Positions 9,499-17,319 of a DNA stretch of 64,000 nt are shown piece after piece. The notes below the pieces were generated by a model. That model worked only from the letters and a program-made list of their open reading frames with translations. It did not search any database and was not told where the DNA came from. Each line of letters begins with the position of its first letter. The first letter of the stretch is position 1. The position numbers were made by a program, and so were the translations under genes. The DNA comes from Alistipes finegoldii DSM 17242. GTDB taxonomy: Bacteria; Bacteroidota; Bacteroidia; Bacteroidales; Rikenellaceae. Location of the stretch: the NCBI RefSeq assembly GCF_000265365.1, contig NC_018011.1:2931501-2995500 (forward strand), written 5' to 3'.

Positions 9499-10117
9499 AT
9501 TTGAACGGATTAAGTTTTGCATCGTGTGCTTTTTTTTCGATCAAATTCTGCCTTTCTTTTTCGAGAATTGATAACACATTTGGCTTGATGTTGGCATTGC
9601 GTTTTTTGCATTCCTCTTTTAAGAGGTTAATTCTTGTTTTGACTTCTGAAACAAGAAATTTAATATCCTCTTTTACTCGTTCTTTCCATTCATCGCTTAG
9701 TGGGATGCGTGTATATTCTGTTATAATGGTTAAGGTTAATCCATTTGCATTTGCACTTCCCTTTATAGGAGCATAGTGTGTATCGGTAGGAGTATTGAAA
9801 AAGAAAGTATAATCACCTTGGATTTTGAATTTATAATCGACTGCGACAAAATCATAAAACTCATGGATTGCACCAATTCGTAATTCTGGTCGTAACGCTT
9901 CTCGCGAAATGGGCATAAGATAACTAATTGGCTCAACATCTTCTGTTGTAAACTCCGTGTCGCAGATAATGCTATATTGTTGTTCTATTCTGTCCGCGAT
10001 CTTTTGCAAGTCGCAATTTAATAGCTCATTATCTGTTATTTTGTTAAGTTCGGATGCGATTTTCTTATCGCTTTCATCGAATCGGGTTTGAATGGGAGTA
10101 TTGTTGAAGAGATACAT
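9497..10117 (-). CDS. Hypothetical protein, AT-rich cargo
   Basis: The 206-aa protein is not recognised. It has no signal or membrane segment. The first half mixes helix and beta sequence (FYDFVAVDYKFKIQGDYTFFFN), and the last 70 residues are a charged, probably coiled-coil region (LKEECKKRNANIKPNV). Base composition is far more AT-rich than the fimbrial genes, pointing to separate acquisition. The start codon lies 24 nt inside a TACATTTG promoter box. It reads in the same direction as the DUF2971 gene 60 nt upstream. Confidence 0.6.
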   Translation of the reverse strand: MYLFNNTPIQTRFDESDKKIASELNKITDNELLNCDLQKIADRIEQQYSIICDTEFTTEDVEPISYLMPISREALRPELRIGAIHEFYDFVAVDYKFKIQGDYTFFFNTPTDTHYAPIKGSANANGLTLTIITEYTRIPLSDEWKERVKEDIKFLVSEVKTRINLLKEECKKRNANIKPNVLSILEKERQNLIEKKAHDAKLNPFK

Positions 10118-10140
10118 AATAGGAATGGGTTAGTGTTTCA

Positions 10141-10148
10141 CAAATGTA
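10141..10148 (-). promoter_or_regulatory. -7 box (TACATTTG) for the 206-aa gene
   Basis: On the minus strand the sequence reads TACATTTG, a match to the Bacteroidetes -7 consensus TAnnTTTG, 24 nt before the ATG. Confidence 0.5.
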
Positions 10149-10177
10149 TGAATAATTATTTTTTAAGCTAAAAAGTT

Positions 10178-10936
10178 TTATTGATTGTTGTGAGAGTATA
10201 ATTTCTCTGCATATAATCCATAGGTATGTGATTGTTGTCTGAATTTATATACATCAAATTTCTTTTCTTTTGCTATATTGATTATAGTATCTATGTTACC
10301 GTCAAATTTGCATCCTAAATACACTCTATTAATCAAGTTACGCATTTGTAATTTTACCGGTTCGTCTAAATTCAGATAGGGATTAGGAGTTTGCCGCAGT
10401 ATCAGACGATACTCCTTTTCATGTTCCCACCACTTCGCTTTTGTCGATAGAAAACCGTTGATTTCGTTCTGGGCTTTTTTGGATGGGGTGTTATCAATCC
10501 GGGGTGTCTGATAGTCAAATGGTACTATATTGATAAGATTTAAATCTGGAAGTTTATTTTTGTATACAACCTTTCTGAATGAGAGGTAACTATTGATTTT
10601 ATCGTGAAAATGGTTAATTAAAGAGGTATAAATGTCTTTCATATTGACACCTATACACATGCCTTTGTGCTCGTTGTAATAACTCCACATCAAAAAGGTG
10701 GTAGCAGTTTCACTTAAACTACAAATTCCGAAATATTTGGTGAGTTCATTTAAGTCAAAGGACACACTAAATTCCGGGTATTTTCCCTGACATTCGTGCG
10801 AAAGGTAACAATCGTAAGGGTCATTCAGAAAGCCTGTTCGCCTGAACCATAATTCTTCTTTTTGCAGCATGGATAAACCACCAGTGGTATCAATGTACTT
10901 ATATAGAATAGCAGGATGTTGGTCTTTATTGGTCAT
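10178..10936 (-). CDS. DUF2971-domain protein
   Basis: From the ATG at 10936 the product is 252 aa. It opens with ILYKYIDTTGGLSMLQKEELWFRR and NDPYDCYLSHE, then FLMWSYYNEHKGMCIGVN and KWWEHEKEYRLI, the pattern of DUF2971. An upstream ATG at 10993 would add 19 residues but overlaps the likely promoter. DUF2971 genes often sit in variable islands, some near defence genes; the biochemical role is not known. It is transcribed divergently from the RES-like gene at 11015. Confidence 0.65.
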   Translation of the reverse strand: MTNKDQHPAILYKYIDTTGGLSMLQKEELWFRRTGFLNDPYDCYLSHECQGKYPEFSVSFDLNELTKYFGICSLSETATTFLMWSYYNEHKGMCIGVNMKDIYTSLINHFHDKINSYLSFRKVVYKNKLPDLNLINIVPFDYQTPRIDNTPSKKAQNEINGFLSTKAKWWEHEKEYRLILRQTPNPYLNLDEPVKLQMRNLINRVYLGCKFDGNIDTIINIAKEKKFDVYKFRQQSHTYGLYAEKLYSHNNQ

Positions 10937-11014
10937 AGTAGATTCTTGCGCTTTAAATCGTTGATAAAGATACAAAAAAATGCCATTTACCATTAAGATA
11001 TTTTCACTACCTTA

Positions 11015-11899
11015 ATGGAAAATTTGAACGATATGTTTGACTTGAATAACCTTATCGGTCGTCTCCGGCGAATTGAAAATGATCCTGCAGCTCAATTCGA
11101 AGATATTGAAGATGCGTTTAATGATATGATAGGGCAGCCGATTGTTGCGCCAATTATAACCATGCCTGCCGGGATATTGGTATTACGCGCTCGTCAGGTA
11201 AAATCATTTAATGAAGTTCAGAGTGAAGAACAAATCAGCTATTTGCCGCAGCAACTTTGTGAAAAATTCGGACGGGCGAATATGCCGGATAATCCCTTAT
11301 TCTATGGTGTTCTTGTAAATCGAGATAACGAAGAAGAAATCCCGCGTCTAACAAATAGTATTATACTGTCGCTATTTGAAGCCTGTCCCTTTTTTCGAGG
11401 ACCGATGATAGATGAAGAATATCGTGCTGTTGTCGGATGTTGGGAATCATATAAACCACTTGACGGATTGACGATTATAAATCCAGATTTACGTGAAAAC
11501 AGGTCCGGGATTAATCGTCAGGTAGCGAATGGACTTTCGAATTTCTTGGCAGAAATTGAAGAATTGCGTAGGGCTGGAGCGGATTTCTATTCTGATGACG
11601 AAATAATAAATTTTCAACGATATATGCACCATAAATTTACAGATAACGTTAATGCAGACAGAGAGTACTGGATTCCCGCAAAATTTACGTTTGATGTGTT
11701 AGTGCAACCCATTATTGACGGAATATTTTACGAGAGTTCACAAGGACGTGTAGACGATCGACTGAAGGATTGTATTAGTGTTGCGCTTAAACCGCAATCA
11801 GTAGATACGAAATTGCATTTTCTTGGGGTCTATGATGTTCTGATAAAAAATGATGGGGAGAAAGTTACGATTTCTGCACCTATATTTCGGAACCTTTAA
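11015..11899 (+). CDS. RES-like domain protein
   Basis: The 294-aa protein has ILVLRARQ near residue 52 and FGRANMPDNPLFYGVL near residue 92, which look like the conserved Arg and GRxNPP-type segment of RES-domain NAD+-degrading toxins. SIILSLFEACPFF near residue 121 could supply the Glu. No antitoxin of the Xre/MbcA kind is adjacent, so a classical toxin-antitoxin pair is not supported. The start lies about 80 nt from the divergent DUF2971 start. The family call is by motif resemblance only. Confidence 0.45.
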   Translation: MENLNDMFDLNNLIGRLRRIENDPAAQFEDIEDAFNDMIGQPIVAPIITMPAGILVLRARQVKSFNEVQSEEQISYLPQQLCEKFGRANMPDNPLFYGVLVNRDNEEEIPRLTNSIILSLFEACPFFRGPMIDEEYRAVVGCWESYKPLDGLTIINPDLRENRSGINRQVANGLSNFLAEIEELRRAGADFYSDDEIINFQRYMHHKFTDNVNADREYWIPAKFTFDVLVQPIIDGIFYESSQGRVDDRLKDCISVALKPQSVDTKLHFLGVYDVLIKNDGEKVTISAPIFRNL

Positions 11900-11908
11900 T
11901 TGTATAAA

Positions 11909-13177
11909 TTACATGGCCTTTACCTGAATAATGTCGTCCCAACTGGTCGTATATCGTTGGGAAAGGTGTTCGCGGTTCATGCGGTAGGGCGGTGTCGCGC
12001 CCTGCGTGGCGAGGCTTATCTTGTTTCGGCCGTAGGTCTTGTTCAAGGCGTCCATGACCGCCATGATCCGCGTATGTTTGTCCCGGTCAATCGGGTCGAA
12101 CATATTGATTTGTACTCCTTCGTTCGACCGAATATCCGAAAGAACCACGCCCGCACGTTTGTAGCCGTAGCCTTTGGAGTACAAGTCCCGCAGTATCTTG
12201 CCCGCATATTTTACCAATTCGATGGTGCTGTCTGTCGGGTTGGGCAGTTTCAGCAGCGCATTTTCATAGCTTTGCGGCTTGTCGGGGCGGTGGCGGTTCG
12301 TCAGGATGAACACCCGGATTTCCCCGCAGACGGATTGCTGCTTGCGCAGCTTTTCGGCGCTGGTGGCGGTGAAAAGCGCGATATTACGGTGCAGTTCGCC
12401 GTAATCGGAAACGTCGTTGTGAAATGTTCGGGAGGTGCGTATCTGCTGCTTGGGCTGCGGCATATCATCAAACCCTATACAAGCTTCGCCCCGCAGCTCT
12501 TTCCACATGCGCAGAGCCGTAATGCCGCCCATGTTCAGGCGCACCCACTCCGGGGATAACTGCGTGAAGTCGTATGCCGTGGCGACGTTCGCGGCCAGCA
12601 GCTTCTTTTCGAAGCGTCTCCCGATGCCCCATACGTCGCCGATAGGGAACCGCCGCAGTACTTTCTCTATATCTTCCGGGCGGTGCATGTAGCAGCAGCC
12701 CGCCAGCTTCGGATATTGCTTGCACAACTTACTGGCGATCTTCGCCAGCGTTTTGGTCGGAGCGATACCCAAGCTGATCGGGATGCCCGTATTCTTTTTC
12801 ACTCGTTGCACGATCTCCAGCCCGAAGTCCCGCAGCGTGGCCGGGTCGATGCCCGTGAAATCCATGAAACTTTCGTCAATGGAATAGACCTCGGTAGCGG
12901 GGGAGTACGATTTAAGGGTATTCATAACCCGCGTACTCATATCCCCGTAGAGTTCCAGATTGGAAGAAAAGACAGCGACATTATTTTGCCGGAGAAATGC
13001 AGCCTGCTGAAAATAGGCATCGCCCATCTTCAAACCGAGCGCTTTTGCTTCATCGCTGCGGGCAATGATGCACCCGTCATTATTCGACAATACGACAACA
13101 GGCCGCCCGTTTAGATCGGGGGCGAACATTCGTTCGCAGGATGCGTAGAAATTATTGCAGTCCGCAAGGCCGTACAT
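11909..13177 (-). CDS. umuC: Y-family DNA polymerase, UmuC subunit
   Basis: The 422-aa protein begins MYGLADCNNFYASCERMF, the Y-family catalytic start with Asp and Asn/Phe steric gate residues. VYSIDESFMDFTG supplies the second catalytic SIDE-type motif, and helix-hairpin-helix (GIAPTKTLAKIASKL, DVWGIGRRFEKKLL) and little-finger regions follow. The ATG at 13177 shares one base with the umuD stop (TAATG), so translation is coupled; a longer frame from 13219 overlaps umuD. It should perform error-prone lesion bypass with cleaved UmuD. Element-borne umuDC is common in Bacteroidales. Confidence 0.92.
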   Translation of the reverse strand: MYGLADCNNFYASCERMFAPDLNGRPVVVLSNNDGCIIARSDEAKALGLKMGDAYFQQAAFLRQNNVAVFSSNLELYGDMSTRVMNTLKSYSPATEVYSIDESFMDFTGIDPATLRDFGLEIVQRVKKNTGIPISLGIAPTKTLAKIASKLCKQYPKLAGCCYMHRPEDIEKVLRRFPIGDVWGIGRRFEKKLLAANVATAYDFTQLSPEWVRLNMGGITALRMWKELRGEACIGFDDMPQPKQQIRTSRTFHNDVSDYGELHRNIALFTATSAEKLRKQQSVCGEIRVFILTNRHRPDKPQSYENALLKLPNPTDSTIELVKYAGKILRDLYSKGYGYKRAGVVLSDIRSNEGVQINMFDPIDRDKHTRIMAVMDALNKTYGRNKISLATQGATPPYRMNREHLSQRYTTSWDDIIQVKAM

Positions 13178-13617
13178 TATTTTTTGACTTTCTTTATTAC
13201 ATACCGGACAACGCCCCACACACGGAAGTCGCAGTCCGTAGTGACCTCGATAGGCTTGTACTTTTCATTGGCAGGGACAAGCCAAACCTGCGCCCCTTTA
13301 AACCGGATCGTTTTCAGCGTAAATTCCTCGTCGATAAAGGACACCACGACATCCCCATCGAGCGGATCGGCGGACTTATCGACCGCCAGCAAATCGCCCT
13401 CCTCGATATGCGCGTCTTTCATGCTGTCCCCGACAACACGTGCGAAAAATGTAGCGTTCGGATTCGGGGCTACCAATTTATTCAGATCAAGCGGTTGTTC
13501 GATGCTGTCGTCCGCAGGGGAGGGGAACCCTGCGTGTACGCCGCTATCCATCAGAGGAACCTCCAACGGTGCAGTAAGGTCCGGTTTAAACCATTCCAAT
13601 CTTATGTTTTCATTCAT
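13177..13617 (-). CDS. umuD: UmuD, LexA-like self-cleaving S24 peptidase
   Basis: The 146-aa protein has the S24 catalytic pair: the Ser in FARVVGDSMKDAHI and the Lys in EEFTLKTIRF. ADPLDGDVVVSF lies between them. There is no DNA-binding domain, so it is UmuD rather than LexA. RecA-stimulated self-cleavage would activate the partner polymerase, whose gene overlaps its stop. The promoter box TACATTTG and a palindrome lie just upstream. Confidence 0.9.
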   Translation of the reverse strand: MNENIRLEWFKPDLTAPLEVPLMDSGVHAGFPSPADDSIEQPLDLNKLVAPNPNATFFARVVGDSMKDAHIEEGDLLAVDKSADPLDGDVVVSFIDEEFTLKTIRFKGAQVWLVPANEKYKPIEVTTDCDFRVWGVVRYVIKKVKK

Positions 13618-13625
13618 AGTCGAAG

Positions 13626-13633
13626 CAAATGTA
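13626..13633 (-). promoter_or_regulatory. -7 box (TACATTTG) for umuDC
   Basis: TACATTTG on the minus strand matches TAnnTTTG and is 9 nt before the umuD ATG. A CTTG 20 nt upstream may serve as the -33 box. Confidence 0.55.
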
Positions 13634-13642
13634 TATAGATTT

Positions 13643-13667
13643 TATATTCTAAACAAGCCAGAATATA
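13643..13667. promoter_or_regulatory. Palindromic operator overlapping the umuDC -33 region
   Basis: TATATTCT and AGAATATA form a perfect inverted repeat with a 9-nt spacer. It covers the presumed -33 box, so a dimeric repressor bound here would block transcription. A LexA-like or UmuD-linked SOS repressor is the likely ligand, by context only. Confidence 0.55.
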
Positions 13668-13675
13668 ACGAAAAA

Positions 13676-13706
13676 AGCCGCCCTGAAATTGCAGGACGGC
13701 TATTCG
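13676..13706 (-). terminator. Terminator of the ORF6N gene
   Basis: On the minus strand AGCCGTCCTG and CAGGGCGGCT pair, with one G-T wobble, followed by TTTTTT. It lies just after the ORF6N stop. Confidence 0.7.
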
Positions 13707-13718
13707 TTTGAGTGTTTG

Positions 13719-14258
13719 CTATTTCGGTTTGCGGGTGATTGTATGCTTTACTTTCAGCACGACAAGGTTGCACTCGATTGTCGTTTCGGACTGCGTGGTT
13801 TCAAAAGCATCGTCCAGCAAATCGCTGATGATACGGCTGCCTTTCTCGGCAAGCCGCTCTTGCAGATGCGGGTCGTTAGGTTCTTGCAACGCCGACATCG
13901 TGCGAGACAGTTCTTTCACCTTTGCAAAGGTTTCGATAATTCCGATTGTCGTCTGTGTGGCAACAGGCGATTTCAGGATTGTCGCCAGCATATAAAGTCC
14001 CTTTTCGGTAAAGGCTTTGGGGGCATAGCGGACCTTTGCGGATTTTGTGGTCGAAATTTTCGACCGCAAATCTTCCCATTCTGACGGGGTAAGCTGGAGA
14101 ATGTACCCGTCCGGGAATTTGTCGGGGTTGTTCTTGATCGCTTCGTTTACGCGCTTCGTTTCGACGCCGTAAAGGGCTGCTACGTCGCTGTCGAGAATCA
14201 CCTGACGACCCTGAACAACGATGATTTTGTCTTTGATTGCTGTCTGAACTGCATCCAT
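13719..14258 (-). CDS. ORF6N-domain protein
   Basis: The 179-aa protein contains the ORF6N signature: VVQGRQVILDSDVAALYGVE, TKRVNEAIKNNPDKFP and LTPSEWEDLRSK, in residues 15-75. The C-terminal 80 residues are helical. ORF6N proteins are phage and element DNA-binding proteins of uncertain role. It is 11 nt downstream of the integrase gene in the same direction, so the two may be co-transcribed. Confidence 0.8.
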   Translation of the reverse strand: MDAVQTAIKDKIIVVQGRQVILDSDVAALYGVETKRVNEAIKNNPDKFPDGYILQLTPSEWEDLRSKISTTKSAKVRYAPKAFTEKGLYMLATILKSPVATQTTIGIIETFAKVKELSRTMSALQEPNDPHLQERLAEKGSRIISDLLDDAFETTQSETTIECNLVVLKVKHTITRKPK

Positions 14259-14269
14259 AATATAGTAGT

Positions 14270-15484
14270 TTATTGGTAAAGAGTTTGTAATGTTTGCGTT
14301 GCCGTGTTCAAAACGTTAATGTCTTTGATGATCTTTTCGGGAAGAACGCGGGCGTAGTGCTGCGTCATTTTCATATTCGCATGTCCCATTGTCTTGGCGA
14401 TGGTGGCAATAGGAACGCCGAAAGACATGGCGGTAGTGGCATAGGTATGCCGGGCCATGTGGAAAGTCATATTCTTTTTGATGCCGCAACTACTTGCAAT
14501 TTGCTTCAAGTAGGCGTTTACGTGCTGATGCGGGGAACGAGGTAGTACGTAGCTGTCATTCTGATTCTCGTATTTCTTAATTATGGATTTCGCAATATCC
14601 ATAACCGGGATGATCGACGGAATATTTGTTTTCTGACGGGTAATTTTAATCCACATATCCCCGTTTTCAGCAAGCGTAATGTTTTCACGTTTTAGGTTCA
14701 TGGCATCGACAAAAGCTAAGCCCGTAAAACAGCTGAATACGAATAGGTCTTTTGTCGTTTCCAAACTTCGCAATGAAAATTTCTTTTGGATGATTAATTT
14801 AAGTTCATCGACCGTCAGGAAATTCGGGTCCACAGGGTCAAACTTAATTTTGTAATCGCTGAACGGGTCCTTTTTCAAAAGACCTTTCTTGATGCAGATT
14901 TTTGTAACATGTTTGAATACCTGCATGATTTTTTGAACTTGATTGTTTGAAACCTTATACGTAGTGAATAGATAGTCTGAAAAATCATCGACGAAAGAAC
15001 CGTCGATCTCCGCGGCGTACATATCCGAACGGTGATGTTTTACCTTGATGAAATCCGCCACCCGGTTATATACAAGGGTAATACGTTTGTAGGTCGAAAG
15101 AGAACGGCATTTGCCGATCATATCCTTTTGATGTTGCTTGTACTCTTGGAAAACGCTTAATAGGGTAGTGCTGGAATCATCAATCCCTAAAAAAGCATTT
15201 TTAACTTGCTCGGCAGACAGCACAGGACCGCGCAGAAACATTTCCTGATAGGTAGTTCTGATTCTTGCTTCGATATTGCGCAGTTGGCTATTTAGGGAAC
15301 TTGCTCCCTTTCCATTGATTTTCTTTGTTTTGCTGTCCCATTCCGTAGTTTGCGGGTCAATTTCCAACTGCGTGAAGAATTGTGTCGTCTGCTTATTGAC
15401 AGTAATACGCCCCATAATGGGCAATAATCCGCTCTTTTTCTGTTGCTTTTTTACATAAAAAAGCACGCTAAATGTGTTTTTCAT
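14270..15484 (-). CDS. Tyrosine-family site-specific integrase (element A)
   Basis: The 404-aa protein has an N-terminal arm-binding region, a SAM-like core-binding domain (about residues 105-200) and a catalytic domain. HMARHTYATT gives the HxxR box, MGHANMKMTQHYARV gives the second His and the nucleophile Tyr. The first catalytic Arg position reads FTGLAFVDAMNLK, the form usual in Bacteroidetes integrases. It lies 290 nt from tRNA-Lys copy 1, with GTAACC repeats between them. It should insert and excise element A. Confidence 0.9.
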   Translation of the reverse strand: MKNTFSVLFYVKKQQKKSGLLPIMGRITVNKQTTQFFTQLEIDPQTTEWDSKTKKINGKGASSLNSQLRNIEARIRTTYQEMFLRGPVLSAEQVKNAFLGIDDSSTTLLSVFQEYKQHQKDMIGKCRSLSTYKRITLVYNRVADFIKVKHHRSDMYAAEIDGSFVDDFSDYLFTTYKVSNNQVQKIMQVFKHVTKICIKKGLLKKDPFSDYKIKFDPVDPNFLTVDELKLIIQKKFSLRSLETTKDLFVFSCFTGLAFVDAMNLKRENITLAENGDMWIKITRQKTNIPSIIPVMDIAKSIIKKYENQNDSYVLPRSPHQHVNAYLKQIASSCGIKKNMTFHMARHTYATTAMSFGVPIATIAKTMGHANMKMTQHYARVLPEKIIKDINVLNTATQTLQTLYQ

Positions 15485-15676
15485 GGTTACTTTTTTTGGT
15501 TACAAAATTAGTCTAATTGTGCCTTAAAACTCTGACAATCAGCGGACAACTGACGGACTTTTCAAGGAATTCGTAACCAAAATCGGGGAAAATTCGTAAC
15601 CAAAAATATTTTTGGGTTTTGGTTACGAATTAGTAACGATTTTTTGTCGCAGTTTGGCATTCTGCTGTCGTAACCG
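15485..15676. repeat. Cluster of GTAACC repeats between integrase A and tRNA copy 1
   Basis: TTCGTAACCAAAA occurs twice (near 15574 and 15594) and its inverse TTTTGGTTACGAA once (near 15616). Shorter GTAACC or GGTTAC copies lie near 15484, 15497 and 15670, and one more is inside the interrupted tRNA at 15856. They look like arm-type sites for the integrase or an excisionase. Confidence 0.5.
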
Positions 15677-15685
15677 CAAAAGAAA

Positions 15686-15720
15686 AAAGCCTTATAGTAG
15701 ACAACTATAAAGCTTTTACG
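15686..15720 (-). terminator. Terminator downstream of tRNA-Lys copy 1
   Basis: On the minus strand AAGCTTTATAGT and ACTATAAGGCTT pair around TGTCT (one extra base in the first arm) and are followed by a T-run. It lies about 50 nt past the tRNA 3' end. Confidence 0.6.
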
Positions 15721-15772
15721 TTGCTTTGGCCGTTGTTTGGCACTTATTTGTGCCGGCTTTTAGCATTTTCTG

Positions 15773-15878
15773 TACCCCCTCAGGGGCTCGAACCCTGGAC
15801 CCCAACATTAAGAGTGTCGTGCTCTCCAAGCCACCAAAACGCTCCGCGTTTCGGCGTAACCAACTGAGCTAAAGAGGC
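15773..15878 (-). pseudogene. tRNA-Lys(CTT) copy with a 33-nt insertion in the D-loop
   Basis: Outside bases 15826-15858 this copy is identical to the intact tRNA at 28133-28205. The insertion falls in the D-loop after AGTTGGT and contains two arms (CGCCGAAACGC and GCGTTTTGGTG) that can form an 11-bp stem with two G-U pairs around GGA. The rest of the cloverleaf, the anticodon CTT, the promoter and a terminator are all present. It may be a dead gene, an integration scar, or a tRNA with an extruded D-loop hairpin. Confidence 0.75.
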
Positions 15879-15903
15879 ATCAATCATTATCTGATTGCGA
15901 GTG

Positions 15904-15935
15904 CAAAGGTAGCTATAAGGTAAGTGTTAAACAAA
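15904..15935 (-). promoter_or_regulatory. Promoter of tRNA-Lys copy 1
   Basis: Minus strand TTTG (15932-15935), 20 nt, TACCTTTG (15904-15911) fits TTTG-TAnnTTTG. The -33 box lies inside the left 23-nt repeat of element B. Confidence 0.6.
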
Positions 15936-15945
15936 GTGTTAAACA
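15923..15945. repeat. Left 23-nt direct repeat bounding element B (putative attL)
   Basis: The unit is AGTGTTAAACA, A, AGTGTTAAACA. The same 23 nt recur in the same orientation at 28006-28028. The sequence is itself two 11-nt half-repeats. Confidence 0.75.
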
Positions 15946-16140
15946 ATAAATGCGGATAAACCTGCTTGCAATTAATATATTAAGTGAATTAGTATTATTG
16001 TAGTCAAAGGAAAACCGCATTTTTTCGGCCAGCCCTTAACCTTTTAAGATATATAGTATATATAACTCCATTTTTTGTGGAGTAATATTCTTTATCTCTA
16101 ATACGTGCGTCTGTTCCGTACTACCGTACGGTTCCTGCCG
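15946..16140. other. Non-coding left end of element B
   Basis: AT-rich sequence with no supported gene. It holds an ACTCCA/TGGAGT hairpin at 16063-16083 (loop TTTTTTG) and runs up to the stop codon of the small gene at 16141. Confidence 0.5.
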
Positions 16141-16596
16141 CTACTTTGCAAACTGCATCAGATAGTTTTCGCAGAATCCCGCTAACGGGAATTTCACCAT
16201 CTCGTCCCGTCCGTCGGGCGTGGTGTAATGAAATATTATAGCGTTCGCTTTGACAAGGCAGTCGAATAAATTTACCGTTTCGCTCATGCCCTCCATCTTC
16301 ATCTCGTTGGCGATTATTATTCCTATTATATCGTTTATCTCTTCAAGGTCGCTTTTCCACCCGATTATTCATTGTTTGTTCTTTACAAGTGCGATTTCAA
16401 CGGGTTTATTTATGTCCGCTGTTTCGGGAGAGAAAACAAAGTAAAACATTTCGGGATAAATCTCATTTTGAGGTTTTATGACAATTAAGCCTATTCCCTC
16501 TGTCTTGCTCCATTCGACCAACTTGCAAATAGCTTGTTTATCCTCTCATGCTTTGGTCATTCATTCCGTTTTCGGTTGTTTGTATTTATTCATCAT
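16141..16596 (-). pseudogene. Unknown 151-codon gene with three in-frame TGA codons
   Basis: From ATG at 16596 the frame runs to TAG at 16141-16143 and is interrupted only by TGA at codons 12 (16561-16563), 17 (16546-16548) and 76 (16369-16371). Reading these as Trp gives TEWMTKAWEDKQ and KNKQWIIGWKSD. Two ordinary TGG codons remain. Codon use and protein-like sequence (YPEMFYFVFSPETADI, GRDEMVKFPLAGFCENYLM) continue across all stops with no frameshift. The product has no recognised domain. It may be a decayed gene or a gene read with TGA as Trp. Confidence 0.6.
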
Positions 16597-16643
16597 TAAC
16601 GTAATTTCAATTATTATTAAGTAATTGTCACGATAATCCTTAA

Positions 16644-17162
16644 TTACCATTCTATGTTACCGCGACATTCAATTTCGGCCTGCTCCTCCCAATCTATCTC
16701 ATAAGGATTACTACTCTTTATGTATTCTTTTGAATCTCTCATATCACGTTCATTCCGTTGTTGCCAATATTTGGCAGACGCATTATCCGTGTGTTTTATG
16801 TTTATGCGCCATTCATTTTCTTCAAATATCCATTCCCAATCTACTCCCTCTTTCAATCCTGTTTTTATTAATCTATGTGCTATAATATGTTCGCTCAAGT
16901 TATGATTTAGCATTGTATCAATTATATGTTTTGCTTTTTCACTATGGCCAATCAAAGAGTATGGTAGCCAAATCCCAAAGAAATTAGGGTTGTCGTTAAG
17001 AATGCGAAGAAGCTCATTTTTTGAACCGCGCGAGTAACCTTCATATCGTTCAAGGTTTTCATAATATATTTTTCGATAACGCTCTAATAAATCAGCATAA
17101 TCTTTTTCTGAAATATAGTATTGTTGTTTTTCATAATCTAAAGACCATCGCAGTACAGACAT
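16644..17162 (-). CDS. Hypothetical protein, 172 aa
   Basis: Not recognised. The protein is soluble and helical, rich in Tyr, Trp and charged residues, with GVDWEWIFEENEWRINIKH in the middle and an acidic end. Unlike its neighbour at 16141, all its Trp codons are TGG. It stands alone downstream of the protease gene in the same orientation. Confidence 0.6.
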   Translation of the reverse strand: MSVLRWSLDYEKQQYYISEKDYADLLERYRKIYYENLERYEGYSRGSKNELLRILNDNPNFFGIWLPYSLIGHSEKAKHIIDTMLNHNLSEHIIAHRLIKTGLKEGVDWEWIFEENEWRINIKHTDNASAKYWQQRNERDMRDSKEYIKSSNPYEIDWEEQAEIECRGNIEW

Positions 17163-17243
17163 AGTGTTTAATTTTTAGAGTGTTAATCGGTTGAATGTTA
17201 TGTAAATATAGTGAATATTTCTCAATATAGCAAGTAATATAAA

Positions 17244-17304
17244 AGTGACAAACTCTGCAAAAGGGTCTTATAGATTAACCTTTTCACAAAGTCTGTCACT
17301 TCAT
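17244..17304 (-). terminator. Terminator-like inverted repeat after the protease gene
   Basis: AAGTGACAAACT and AGTCTGTCACTT pair with one mismatch around a 37-nt loop, just after the stop at 17320. It is long for an intrinsic terminator. Confidence 0.4.
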
Positions 17305-17319
17305 TGCTTTATGCGGATT

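Larger units (their letters stand above)
1..15772. mobile_element. Integrative element A, right part (left end outside window)
   Basis: The stretch carries genes typical of Bacteroidales integrative elements: a DUF4099-like protein, an element-borne fimbrial operon, umuDC, an ORF6N protein and, at its right end, a tyrosine integrase next to a tRNA-Lys copy. Base composition is patchy: GC-rich fimbrial genes give way to AT-rich cargo at about 9.5-11.9 kb. No conjugation gene is visible, so transfer ability cannot be judged here. The right limit is inferred from the integrase and the tRNA; the left limit is not in the window. Confidence 0.6.

Noticed and set aside
11015..11899. RES toxin with an Xre-type antitoxin
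   Set aside because: No helix-turn-helix partner gene lies next to it; the neighbour is a DUF2971 gene on the other strand.
15773..15878. A group I intron in the tRNA
   Set aside because: Thirty-three nucleotides is too short for a group I intron, and the site is the D-loop, not the anticodon loop.
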